From: Malania oleifera | Taxonomy: Eukaryota > Streptophyta > Magnoliopsida > Santalales > Ximeniaceae | Reading direction: 5' to 3' | Length of the DNA: 64,000 nucleotides | Assembly (NCBI RefSeq): GCF_029873635.1 | Contig: NC_080420.1 | Span: forward strand, 27,643,032-27,707,031 | Shown: positions 45,825 through 57,955 of the stretch, in pieces | How the letters are laid out: each line of letters opens with the position of its first letter | How positions within the stretch are numbered: the first letter of the stretch is position 1 | Notes under the pieces: generated by a model | What the model saw: the letters and a program-made list of their open reading frames with translations, nothing else | The model's database searches: none | What the model was told of the DNA's origin: nothing | Program-made: the position numbers and the translations under genes

Positions 45825-48095
45825 TGTTGACCCTATGGGTCATACCTTATTTTGATTATGACAAATAATCAAGTATTTAATGACTGTCGAGTTGATATGC
45901 AGGTTTATCTTGGTAATATCCTATGATGACACTCGGAGACCTGGAGGAAAATGAAGATCCTGAAGACCCTAGATATATTTTATTTGTTGTAATTTATATT
46001 CAGGTCTGTAATATTTAAGTAGGAGAGGTTTGTAATAGTAAATAGGGCTTTGATTGTAATAATTGCATGCATCACCCGCATGAGAATACGTAAGCTCAAA
46101 ATGAAAATGACCTTAGACAGACCTTAGGGAATACCCTTCGGTCAACCGACACCGGACTTTTTCGATGTCTTAATTTTGGACATAAATGACCCTAGGATAC
46201 ATACATTTGTACATATGTTTGTTAGGAACTTGAATAGGGTTTGTTTATTTCAAGATGGGACCAAAATGCACACTTGGTGCAATTTCGGTCGATCGGCCAA
46301 CTCAGTTCATTTTGGCTTGGTCGACTGAACCAGACCTAGGTCAACAGTTGACCAAGGTCTTGGTCGACCGAACCATGTAGTTCAAAAAGCCCCGGTTGAC
46401 CGAAACCTCCCTGGGTCAACATTTTGACCATCTGGTCGACCGAGCCAGTTTTGTACTCCAAGTACCTAGTCGCTCGAGGGTCCTTGGGAGAAATCCCAAC
46501 GATCTGGTCGATCGAACCAGCTAGTTCAAAATTTCCAGGTTAACCAAACCGCAGAAAATTGAAAAATCACGCTCACCTGGTTGATTGAGCCTTTAGTTCA
46601 AAATCCTTCTGGTCGACCGAACCATATGAGACCTGGTCGACCGAAACATTTCTGGTCGATCAGACCTCTCGGGTTGCCCTAATTTTTACTGCGGTTAAAT
46701 ATTTTTTAAACAGGGTTAAAATGTTTAAAATGTCATTAAACTTTTCTAACAATTCCTAATAGGCCCCCAATGGTAAAAAATCATGGGATGTCTATAAATA
46801 CCTCTTGATTTGGGAATATTAAGGCCTTTTTAGAAGATTTGGTTAGGAAAATTTTCTTGAAAATTCAAAACCCTCTAATACTCATTTCCAAGCTCCACAC
46901 ACTTAATCTTACCTTCCCATATTGCCTACATCATTTGTAAGTTGGTTTTGAGTGTTTGTCTTGATTGGTTTGCTCTCCTATCTTTGGATTGATTGATTTA
47001 TTTTTATTGAGAGCTAAACCTTAAGGATTCTTAGGGGACTTTGTTAATAAGTCTATCCTAAGAAGACTTTGATAGATCTTCTAAGATTGCACCTTCGTTG
47101 CAACATCTTGAGAAGATTGTATTTGTTTTTGGTTGCAAAATATTTCAAAATACTTTCAAATATCTAGTGTGCTTTCTCTTGATAAACCTTTAAAGAGATA
47201 TTTGTTTGTGTGAGAAAAATCTTTGTTGCAATATTCATTGATTCATATCTCTAGTTGAATACAAAGGTTAAACTCCTTTTGTAAACCAAACTTATACATA
47301 GCTAGAGCTTCATATGTATAAATATATATATATATATATATATTGTTTGGTTAATATCTTTGTTTGAGCACTTAGATTGAATACATATTGTGATACAAAG
47401 ATTGTAGTGTTCGCACTCTCACGCACTGATTACAACAATAGTAAATCTATTTGAGAGTAGACATCTTAAACCACACTAAGCTTACATATTATTTCATATT
47501 GGTGGTGTATGTGATATTGCGCATAATTGGGTACATATCTGCTTTACATGAAAGCATAATCACTGTACCATTTCATTGTATTTAAAATACTATTGTATTT
47601 CTAGGCACGGGCCTGAAGAGGGAGACTAGCCTTGGAATAGTCCCGGATTGACTTAGACCCAATTAGGAAAGCTAAGTACGTCGTCTTGTTAAGGCGTGTA
47701 GGTTGAGGCCAGCCTCGCTAATTGACCTGGTTAAGGTTGAGGTCAGCCTTGTGTTAATTTGACTTGGTTGTAATCGGTGTCGCTCCACCCTTAAGTGAGC
47801 TATTAGTGGAATCCTCTGACTTGCGAGCTAGAGGCGGGGACATAGACACGATTGGCTGAACCCTGATAACATATCGTGTGTTTGTTTATATTTCCGCACT
47901 TTATATTTACCACACGTGTATGTTATTATGTGGATGATGCGCTTGATTTAAATTTTTGAATATTATATTTATCAGCGTATTTGGAACTACATAGAAAGAC
48001 CCTAGGTTTTAATATCTTGCCAACATCTAGTTCAACTTAGGAGAAAAGTTTAAAATTCCAATTCACCCCCTCTTGGGAATACACCAATTCTAACA
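45825..48095 (+). mobile_element. Solo LTR, 2.27 kb, inserted in integrase of copy A
   Basis: Begins TGTTGACCCTATGGGTCATA and ends CACCAATTCTAACA. The host gene reads continuously when this segment is removed. The flanking 5-mers AATGT and AATTC both differ by one base from AATGC in the uninterrupted copy, consistent with a decayed 5-bp duplication. It carries a dense GGTCGACCGAACC array (about 46130-46680), an AT microsatellite (about 47323-47343), and the GC-richer 3' block with a hairpin at about 47832-47862. It is related to 26888-29002. Confidence 0.9.
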
Positions 48096-50040
48096 AATTC
48101 TTTGTGCTTAAGGATAATGAACACCTAGGAAATTTTGATTCAAAATTTGATGAAGGAAATTTTCTAAGTTACTCACTTGACAGCAAGGCCTATAAGGTAT
48201 TTAATAAAAGAGCATTGACTATTATTGAGTCTATCCATGTAATCTTTGATGAGTCTAATCCTCTTTCTTGAAGAGCTGATAAAGATGATATTGAAATTAG
48301 AATAGGATTAGAGAAGCTTCCCATTAAAAATAATGTAGATAAAAATTCAAAAATTAGAGATAAATCAGTTGAGGATAGTAAAATTGAAAGTGAGGTTCAG
48401 GAACTACCTAGAGATTGGAAATTTGAAAGGAACCATCCTATGGAACAAATCATAGGTGAACACTCAAGTGGAGTTGCCACACGTTCTTCTTAGAGAAATT
48501 TAGTGAGTCATTTTACGTTCTTATCTCAGGAAGAACCTAGGAATATAAATGGAGTCATAGAGGATGAATCATAGGTTATGTCCATGCAGGAATAACTAAA
48601 TCAATTTGAGAGAAGCAAAATGTGTACCCTAATTCCTAGACTTGACGATCACACAATTATTTGAACCAAATAGGTCTATAGAAACAAAAAGGATGAAAAT
48701 GGAGTAGTGATTAGAAACAAAATTAGGTTAGTAGCCCAAGGGTATAATCAGGAGGAAGGTATAAATTTTGAGAAATATATGCTCCCGTGGTTAGGATGGA
48801 AGCCATTTGTATGTTACTTGCATATGCTACTTTTAAAGACTTTAAATTTTATCAAATGGATGTTAAAAGTACATTTTTAAATGGCTATGTTAATGAAGAA
48901 GTATACGTTGAACAACCTCCAAGTTTAGCAAAATCACAAATATCCTAATCTTGTTTAAAGGTTATCGAAGGCCTTGTATGGATTGAAGCAAGCCCCTAGA
49001 ACTTCGTATGAGAGGCTTAGTGGTTTTCTATTACATAATGGGTTTGCAAGAGGAAAAATTGACACAACACTATTTATAAAGGCTAAAAATGATCATATGC
49101 TCCTTACGTAAATATATGTTGATGATATTATCCTTGGAGCTTCAAATGATGAATTGTGTAATGAGTTTGCAAATTGCATGCAAAATGAATTTGAAATGAG
49201 CATGATGGGTGAACAAAATTTCTTTTTTTAGCCTTTAAATCAAACAAACAAAACATGGGACGTTTATTTTCCAATCAAAATATGTTAGGGATTTACTTAA
49301 GAAATTTAACATGCAAGACGAAAAAATTTTAGGAACACCTATGAGTTCTTCCACAAAACTTGACAAAGATGAGAAAGGTATACCTGTAGATATCAAGCTC
49401 TACCGTGGTATGACTGGTAGTCTTTTGTAACTTGCTTCGAGTAGACCTGGTATTATGTTTAGTGTTTGTATGTGTGTTGGATTTCAGGCTACACCTAAGG
49501 AGCCTCATTTGTTAGTAGCTAAGAGAATTCTTACATACCTTGTTGGAACTGTTGAATAAGGATTATGGTACACTAAGCATACCTCATTTGAGATTGTTAG
49601 TTACACAGATGTTGAATTTTCTTGTACTAAAGTAGATAAAAAGAGTCCTTGGGCACTTGTCACTTTTTAGGACAATCTTTGGTTTCTTGATTCTTCAAGA
49701 AATAGAACTAAACTACAACATCCACTGCCGAAGCTGAATATATAACGGCTGGAAGTTGTTGTGCTAAAATGCTTTATGTGAAGCAACAACTTATGGATTT
49801 TGGACTACACTATGACACCATTCCAATCAAATGTGATAATACTAGTGAAATTAATATCTCAAAGAATCCCATCTCACATTCACAAACCAAACACATAGAA
49901 ATTAGACAGCATTTTATTTGTGGCCATGTGCAAAAAGGGGATGTGGCACTTGAATTCGTGTACACTAATGAACAATGGGCCGACATTTTCACAAAAACCT
50001 CTTCAAGAGGACAAATTTATACAAATTAGACATGAATTAG
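48096..50040 (+). pseudogene. Copia integrase end, RT and RNase H, copy A
   Basis: Resumes at KDNEHLGNFDSKFDEG (integrase C-terminus). The RT contains [27 protein letters not shown], then IYVDDIILGASNDEL with the catalytic aspartate pair (about 49111-49155). RNase H is represented by AEAEYITAGSCCAKMLYVKQ, CDNTSEINISKNPISHSQTK and NEQWADIFTK. There are numerous stops (for example before the palm motif) and several frameshifts between 49220 and 49700. Confidence 0.88.
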
Positions 50041-50692
50041 GCCTAATGCATAGTAAAGAAGTTGTCTAGGGATAATGGAGTGCATAAATTGAGGGGGAGT
50101 AGCTTAACTTACAATACTACGACTAAGGAAACTTAGATTTTAACTTAAAATACTATGGTTAAGGAAACTTAGATTCCTCACATTTTTTTTGTTAGAAAAG
50201 TTTTTGCTATCTTGCATGTTTATACTTGTTTATGGATATTGGATGCACTATCTTTATTGCATGGATTGCCTTTGACTATACTGGATACTATGCATGCTTG
50301 ATTTGAATGAGGTGCCATACTGTGATATGCCTACTTAGTAAATCAGGTCTCTGATGCACATTTTCTTTGGAAGTGGTCTATTTTCAAATAGTATGCTGCC
50401 AAAATTTCATTAAATTCTTCCCAAAATTATGAGTTTTAAAGGCTTTAGCCCTTTTGCTGATGCCAAAAGGGGGAGAAGTATGCAAAATTGGGTACTTCTT
50501 TTGGAACAATCTCCAGGGTATCTGAGTATATTTGTCAAAACTTGAATGCAATTTTATTTAAGAGGTCTTCTATTGTGAATATGCTTGAACAATAAACGTT
50601 AAATTTTATTTGAATGCATATTCTCCTGGGGAGTCTTTTTAGACTTACCCATTTTTTCTTATTATATTTGTCATCATTCAAAAGGGGGAGAA
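50041..50692 (+). other. 3' non-coding interior of copy A with duplicated purine tracts
   Basis: Same plan as 40321-40909: TTGAGGGGGAGTAG near 50089, the hairpin CCCTTTTG/CAAAAGGG at 50449-50470 followed by GGAGAAG, and the LTR-adjacent AAAAGGGGGAGAA ending at 50692. A short local duplication (CTTAACTTACAATACTA, then a near repeat) lies at about 50103-50165. Confidence 0.75.
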
Positions 50693-52716
50693 TGTTGACT
50701 CTATTAGTCCAATCCTATTTTGATAATGAAAAATCACGTCATTTCTTACCAGTGCAATGTTCTTATGAACAAGGTTAATTCTTAGCATGCACAGATGATA
50801 AGGATGCAAGAATGCCATAAGGACCACAAAAGATCATATCACACGATTGGCACCTAAAGAGCAAAAGGGGATGAAGACAAATATTCTTTATTGTAATTTC
50901 TATTCAATTTTTCAGTCTATAATATATATGGTCTGTAATAATGCACTACATGAATGATAGGATCTTATGCTCAAAAGACCATAAAATGACCATAGGAACC
51001 AAAACCCCTTTAGTACAAAATGTGATAACTTATTCACACATGGTTGAATAAGTTTAAGGACAAAAACAGGGCAAAATATGCAATCTCAAAGAGCCCTAGT
51101 CGACCAAACTTTTTAAGTTCAAATTTTGTTAAATATTTCTTTAAGGAGGTCGGGCAACCGTCCTATTAAACTTGTATCTTCCTCGGAAGCCCGAAACCAA
51201 ATCCCAGAATGACTCATCTGTGCCGACAGACTGACCCTCACGATCTGAAATTGACCTGCTGACTGAGCTTGACCATTCGGATAACCGAACCATTGGCCAG
51301 ACGACCAAACCTATGAAGGTTTGGAAAGTCACCTTGGCTCAGCCAACTGACACAATGATCGGTCAGCTGAGTCCTCATGTTCTTTCAAAATTATTGTGTT
51401 TGTTCGGGCAACTGACACATAGCTCCGGGCGACTGAACCTCTCAGGTTGGCGTATTTTTACCGCGTTAAACAAGGGTTAATTTTAATTTATATTTTATAA
51501 AAATTCCCTTTGTATCCCTAACGGTCCAAAATTAATGGAATTCTATATATACCCTCATTTGTCCAGATTTGCACACAATTAGAATTACATTTAGAAAAAT
51601 TTATCTCTGAATTTTCTTGAACTTTTATTTTATATTTCAAAATTTCCAACTCTTACTTCATACTCTGTCATACTTTTGCTTGACGAAATAATTTTAAAAC
51701 AGAAAGTATTATCTTCTCATACTCCTCATTTGCAAATTAATTGCAAGTTTAAGGGAGTGTGATTCTCATTGTTTTGTGCATACATATAATATTTTGAAAG
51801 CTTATTATTCTCACATTCTTGTATTGTCTGATATTTTTTTGAGAGTAAGCTAAAGTTCTTCTCACTATATTTGATTGAAAAATATCATTTGGGAAGAACT
51901 CATATTAGCTTTTGAGTCTTGGCATCCTTATTGCAGATTCCAAAGCTTGCTTGTGCTACTTGATAAACTATGTTTTTGCAAGCTTGAACTCTAATCTCAG
52001 TTGTACTTAATACTTGAAAAATATTTTATTGAGATATTCACTTGGGGTTTCAAAGTTCCTTTGATTATTCACTGATTACATTTTATGGAATCAAAGGTAC
52101 TCACTCTCACGTATATATAAATGTATACACATTTATTAAGAGTTGAAATATTACTTAACCAAATCTCACTTGAGCATAAAATATTTTTATCTGTGTGTAT
52201 TGGTTGTATTGTGCTTATTGGTGTATGTATCTACTTAGCTTAGAAGCATCTGTGTTGTACATGAAATTTATATTGATTGATTGCATTACATGTGTCGCCT
52301 AAGGTGGGTCTTCTCCGCCCCATTAAAGAAAGGTTGTAAAGGCCGGGGTCAACCTTGTTAATCTGACATGGGGTTTCCCTTGTCCAATAAGGAAAGAGTG
52401 TTTTAATTGGTGTCGCTCCACCCACAAGTGGGCTTTAATGGAATCCTCGGGCATGCAAGTTAGAAGCGGGGACGTAGGCACAGTTGCCGAACTTCGATAA
52501 CACATATGGTGTCATTTATACTTTATCTACTTTATATTCTTGTGCTTGCTTAATTTTATTTATCTGGAGAAAATTATTTGTGGATTCATCTATCTATTTA
52601 TTTATACTTTCTTTAGATTGAATCTAGGGTTGTGAAATATTGCTTGTTGGAAGTTTGACATAAAATTTTTAAAATCTCCAATTCACCCCCCTCTTGGGAT
52701 TACACTAAAAATAACA
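50693..52716 (+). repeat. Second shared LTR of the copia array
   Basis: Begins TGTTGACTCTATTAGTCC and ends ACTAAAAATAACA. It is followed by TTTGATATCAGAGTC, a mutated initiator tRNA-Met primer site. It is about 2.02 kb and closely similar to 40910-42960 along its length, including the motif array (about 51140-51440) and the hairpin at about 52467-52495. Confidence 0.92.
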
Positions 52717-52770
52717 TTTGATATCAGAGTCTGGTTGCACTGACTTAAACATTTTTGTAAAAAGATCGCA

Positions 52771-54480
52771 ATGGCTCACACAAGTGTAACCCCATTTGCA
52801 AAGGGACACTAGTCCACATGTCCTCTGTTTTTCTGTGGTATGAACTATACCTTTTGGAGGCAGAGAATGCGAATTTACCTTCAAAATATTGATTGGAAGG
52901 TGTGGAGAGTAGTATTCAGAGGAAATTATGTCCCTGTTAAAACCGTAGAAGGTGCTAGTGTACCTAAAACGGAAGATGAATACACTGATGATGACATGAA
53001 AGTTGTTAATGTTAATGCAATTGCCATGAATGTTTTATACTATGCTTTTGATGTTAATGAGTTTAACAGGGTTATGGCATGCACCACTGCAAGGAAATAT
53101 GGGATAAATTAGAGGTTACTTATGAGGACACTAGAGATGTAAAGGACAGTAGGATTGATATGTTAACTAGTGAGTATGAGGCCTTTAGGATGAACTCTAG
53201 TGAATCTATACAGAGCACGTACACTCGTTTCATGCACATCACTAACTCACTACATGCACTTGGCAAGACCTATCACACATATGAAATGATCAGAAAAGTT
53301 CTTTGGGGACTACCACCAGTTTAGGAAGCAAAGGCTACTGCCATTTCTAAGGGTAGTGATTTAAAGGCAATGACGCTAGATGAACTCATAGGGTCACTCA
53401 TTACATACGAGATGACAATTAACGAAAGAATGAGTGAGCATAATAGAATAAAGAAGGTAACAACTTTAAAAGCATCCATAAATAGCTTTAGTGAATACAG
53501 TGAACTAGAAGAGAGGATATGGCTATGCTAACCCAAAAATTTAGTAAGTTCTTTAGTAAGAAAGGAAGGCCTTCTAGAAAGTTAAGAAACTCAACATCTA
53601 AAAGGGCGAGTCAAGCAGGAAAAAAGAAAAATCAGATCCTCTTATATGCTACAACTGCAACATAGTCAGCCATATTCGACCGGAATGCCCATTATTGAAA
53701 AAGGATGCGAAAAGAAAAAGAAAGCAATGAAAGCCAAGCACATACTGGGATAAACATAACAACAGTGGTTCAGACACTGACTCCAATGACATAGAGGTTG
53801 CAAACTTGTGCTTGATGGCCCATAGTGATGAGGTACAATCATCTTGTTCTCTATCATCTTATTATTCTGATTCTAATGATGATATTATGCCTACATATAA
53901 AGAACTGCAACTTGAATATATTCGCGTTTGTAAACTATTTGATAAAATGACTAAGAAAAATAAAATCTTGGAAGATAAATATAAAAATTTGTCGACACTT
54001 TATGAAATAGGAAAGCACTCTCATTGTGCTTCGTTGAAAGAAAAAGATTTGAAAATTGCAAAACTTGATAGAAAATTGGAGGATAACTCCAAAACTATTT
54101 GCAAATTCACAAAGGGCCAAAACAATCTTGATAGACTCCTTAGGGTTTAGAGAAGCTCTCTTGATAAGGAAGGTCTCGATTTTAATGGAATTGAAAATAG
54201 GAGGCAGAAAAATCTTTATTTGGGACATTTTGTTTGTGAATCAAAATTGCACATCCCTTCTAAAAACTCATTGTGGCATGTAACATGTTTGAAATGTAAA
54301 AGAAAAGGCCACATTCAGTTAGACTGTCCATTCAAAAACAGAGACATGAAAATTAAGAAAGTGTAGAGAGTCAAAGGTGAATCAAGTACTAACCCCTATG
54401 TACCTAAGAGAATTTGGGTACCAGAATTAGTTATCTAAATATTTATTGCAAGTGTGCTTGATTATCTTTCTCCAAGGACA
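52771..54480 (+). pseudogene. Copia gag, copy B
   Basis: ATG at 52771 opens MAHTSVTPFAKGH, then a stop. The same frame continues MNYTFWRQRMRIYLQNIDW (W-x-x-R-M is typical) to about 53080, where a frameshift follows. The core shows EIWDKLEVTYEDT, SLHALGKTYHTYEMIRKVL and a TGG-to-TAG stop after LPPV. Both zinc knuckles are intact: CYNCNIVSHIRPECP (about 53647) and CLKCKRKGHIQLDCPF (about 54284). Between them is a predicted coiled coil (residues from KELQLEYIRVCK to ENWRIT-equivalent). The end is RIWVPELVI and a stop. Gag would form virus-like particles; this copy cannot be fully translated. Confidence 0.88.
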
Positions 54481-55061
54481 AGTGGTACATGGATAGTGGG
54501 TGCTCACAACACATGACTGGTGACAAGGCTAAGTTTGCTTCCATCGCACCCAAAGAAGGAGGATTTGTGACCTTCGAAGATAACGCAAAGGGCAAGATCA
54601 TCGGAGTAGGTATGGTTGATAAGGAACCTTCCCTAGTTATTGATAATGTGTTATTAGTAGATGGTCTAAAACATAACTTGTTAAGTAGAAGTCAATTGTG
54701 CGATAAAGGTTATAGGGTATCTTTTGAATATGACAAATACACTGTGGGAAATAAATATGAAAACCAAATTTTGTTTACTGTTGATCATGATGAAAATGCT
54801 TACACCACTAGCCTTGATAACTTAGCATCTCAGCGTATGACATTTTTTTCTGCTATTAATGAGGTCGGCTGGCTTTTGCAGAGAAGACTAGGGCATGCTA
54901 GCATGGATTTACTATCAAAACTTGTGAAAAAGGAATTAGTTAAAGGCTTACCAAAAACACCATTTGTGAAAGATAAAATCTGTGATGCATGTCAAATGGG
55001 TAAGCAAACGAGATCTAGTTTCAAGAAAAATAAAATCATTTCTACTACTAGGCCACTTTAA
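54481..55061 (+). pseudogene. Copia protease and pre-integrase domain, copy B
   Basis: An open stretch of 190 residues from 54489. It shows the catalytic MDSGCSQHMTGDKAKF at its start, the NVLLVDGLKHNLLSRSQL segment typical of the protease-integrase linker, and the integrase zinc region RRLGHASMDLL then ICDACQMGKQTRSSFK (H...C-x-x-C). It ends at a stop in RPL. It is the best-preserved part of the array, and the active-site aspartate is intact. Confidence 0.88.
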
Positions 55062-56104
55062 ATGCTGCACTTAGATTTATTCGGTCCCAATCAAGTTCAG
55101 AGTTTAGGAGGGAAATTATATGCATTGGTAATTGTGGATGATTATTCTAGGTTCACATGGGTACTATTTCTTACACATAAGGATGAAACTTGTGAACAAT
55201 TTACTAGACTTTGCTGGAAAATCCAAAACGAAAAGGGGTACAAAATAACACACATTAGAAGTTATAGGGGAATAGAATTTAAAAATGAGGGTATAGAGAA
55301 CTACTGTGATATAGAGGGTATATCTCATAATTTCTCAGCACCTAGGAATCCACAGCAAAATAGTATTGTTGAAAGAAAGAATAGGCCGTTACAAGAAATG
55401 GGTAGAACAATTGTTAACAAACATAAATTACCCAAATATTTATGGGCCGAAGCAGTGAGCAATGTCTACTATGTAATGAACAGAGTTTTGATTGTGCCCT
55501 CTCTTAATTAAAGTCCCTATGAATTATGGAATGGCCATAGACCAAACATTTCCTATTTTCATGTTTTTGGCTATAAATGCTTTGTGCTTAGGGATAATGA
55601 ACACCTACGAAAGTTTGATTCGAAATCTGATGATGGAATTTTTCTAGGTTACTCACTTGACAGCAAAGCCTACATGGTATTTAATAAAACAAGATTGACT
55701 GTTATTGAGTCTATCCATGTAGTCTTTGATGTGTTTAATCTTTTTTCTGGAAGAGCTGATGAAGATGATACTAAAATTAGAACAAGATTAGAGAAGCTTT
55801 CCATTGAAAATAATGTGGATAAATATTCAGAAATTAAAGATACATTAGCAGAGGATAGTAAAATTGAAAGTGAGGTTGGGAACTACCTAGAGATTTGAAA
55901 TTTGTAAAGAACCATCCTATGGAACAAATCATAGGTGAACCCTCACGTGGAGTTGCCACTCGTTCTTCTTTGAGAAATTTGGTGAGGCATTTTGCATTCT
56001 TATCTCAGGAAGAACCTAAGAATATAATTGAAGCCATAGAGAATGAATCATGGATTATGTCCATGGAGGAAGAACTAAATCAATTTGAGAAAAGCAAAGT
56101 TTAG
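55062..56104 (+). pseudogene. Copia integrase, copy B
   Basis: An open frame of 149 residues (55062-55511) holds the core: first aspartate in LHLDLFGPNQ, YALVIVDDYSRFTWVLFL, and the glutamate in SIVERKNRPLQEMGRT. The second catalytic aspartate, normally in RSDRGxEF, is tyrosine (RSYRGIEF), which would abolish strand transfer. After a stop at 55509 the C-terminal region continues in pieces (GIFLGYSLDSKAYMVFNKTR, then FVKNHPMEQIIGEPSRGVAT) to the RT boundary ESWIMSMEEELNQFEKSKV. Confidence 0.88.
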
Positions 56105-57397
56105 ACCCTAGTTCCTAGACCCGATGATCACACAATTATTGGAACCAAATACGTCTATAGAAACAAAAAGGATGAAAATGGATTAGTGATTAGAAACAAA
56201 GCTAGGTTAGTAGCCCAGGGGTATAATCAAGAGGAAGGTATAGATTTTGAGGAAACATATGCTTTTGTGGCTAGAATGGAAGCCATTCATATATTACTTG
56301 CACATGCTTCTTTTAAAGACTTTAAATTATATAAAATGGATGTTAAAAGTGCATTTTTAAATGGCTATATTAATGACGAAGTATATGTTGAAAAACCTCC
56401 AGGTTTTGAAAATCACAAATATCCTAGTCATGTTTATAGGTTATCAAAGGCCTTGTATGGATTGAAGCAAGCTCCTAGAGCTTGGTATGAGAGGTTTAGT
56501 GGTTTTTTATTAGATAATGGGTTTGCAAGAGAAAAAAGTGACACAACAATATTTATAAATGCTAAAAATGATCATATGCTCCTTGTGCAAATTTATGTTG
56601 ATGATTTTATCTTTGGAGCTACAAATGATGAATTGTGTAATAAGCTTGCCAATTGCATGCAAAATGAATTTGAAATAAGCATGATGGGTGAACTAAATTT
56701 CTTTCTAGGATTTCAGATTAAACAACCTAAACATGGGACGTTTATTTTCCAATCAAAATATGTCAGGGATTTACTCAAGAAATTTAACATGTAAGACAGA
56801 AAAATTTTAGGAACACCTATGAGTTCTTCCACAAAACTTGACAAAGATGAGAAAGGTATACTGGTAGATGTCAAGCTCTACTGTGGTATGATTGGTAGTC
56901 TTTTGTATCTTACTGCAAGCAGGCTTGATATTATGTTTAGTGTTTGTATGTATTCTAGGTTTCTGGCTGCACGTAAGGAGCACCACTTGTTAGCAGTTAA
57001 GAGAATACTTAGGTACCTAGTTGGAACAATTGAATAAGGATTATGGTACCCTAAGCATACCTGATTTGAGATTGTTAGTTACACAGTTGCTGAATTTGCC
57101 AGTACTAAAGCAGATAAAAAGAGTGCTAGTGGCACTTGTCACTTTTTAGGACAATCTCTGGTTCCTTGGTTCTCCAAGAAACAAAACTCAGCTGCACTAT
57201 CCACAGCCGTAGCTGAATATATAGTGGTTGGAAGTTGTTGTGCTCAAATCCTTTATATGAAGCAACAACTTATGGATTTTGGATTGCACTATGATGCGGT
57301 TCCAATCAAATGTGATAATACTAGTGCAATTAATATCTCAAAGAATCCTATCTCACATTCATGAGCCAAATGCATAGAATGTAGACATCATTTTATT
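56105..57397 (+). pseudogene. Copia reverse transcriptase and RNase H, copy B
   Basis: A 202-residue open frame (56186-56794) covers fingers and palm: [58 protein letters not shown] and YVDDFIFGATND, with both catalytic aspartates kept. A stop separates it from SSTKLDKDEKGI and ILRYLVGTIE. RNase H continues with FASTKADKKSASGT, AEYIVVGSCCAQILYMKQ and CDNTSAINISKNPISHS, and ends abruptly at about 57397, where sequence jumps back to an integrase segment. The 3' UTR and LTR are absent. Confidence 0.9.
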
Positions 57398-57955
57398 CGT
57401 GACATGGGTACTATTTCTTACACATAAAATGAAGCTTGTGAACAATTTACTAGACTTTGCAAGAATATCCAAAATTAAAAGGTGTACAAAATAACACACA
57501 TTAGAAGTGATAGGGGAATATAATTTAAAAATGAGGGTATAGAGAACTACTGTGATATAGAGGGTATATCTCATAATTTCTCAACACCTAGGACTCCATA
57601 GCAAAACAATGTTGTTGAAAGAAAGAATAGGTCGTTACAAGAAATGGGTAGAACAATACTTAACGAACATAAATTACCCAAATATTTATGGGTCGAAGCA
57701 GGGAGCACTACTAGCTACGTAATGAATGGAGTTTTGATCAATCCCTTAATAAAAATCCCTATGAATTATGTAATGGCCATAGACCAAACATTTCATATTT
57801 TCATTCTTTTGGCTATAAATGCTTTTTGCTTAGGGATAATGAACACCTAGGAAAGTTTGATTCAAAATTTGATGAAGGAATTTTTCTAGGTTACTCATTT
57901 GATAGAAAGACCTACATGGCATTTAATAAAAAAACATTGACTACTATTGGTAGTC
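57398..57955 (+). pseudogene. Displaced integrase fragment of the same copia family
   Basis: It begins with ATGGGTACTATTTCTTACAC, homologous to the integrase core of copy B near 55157. It runs through ENYCDIEGISHNFS, NVVERKNRSLQEMGRTILNE and NPLIKIPMNYVM to FNKKTLTTIG near the integrase end. It has no protease or LTR next to it. Several stops and a frameshift are present. Confidence 0.88.

Noticed and set aside
54489..56794. Long open frames considered as host genes
   Set aside because: Protease, integrase and RT motifs and flanking LTRs identify them as retrotransposon pol.
36281..57397. A potentially active retrotransposon in the array
   Set aside because: Every copy has stops or frameshifts in gag, integrase or RNase H; copy A has lost its gag start codon and copy B has a catalytic integrase aspartate replaced by tyrosine.
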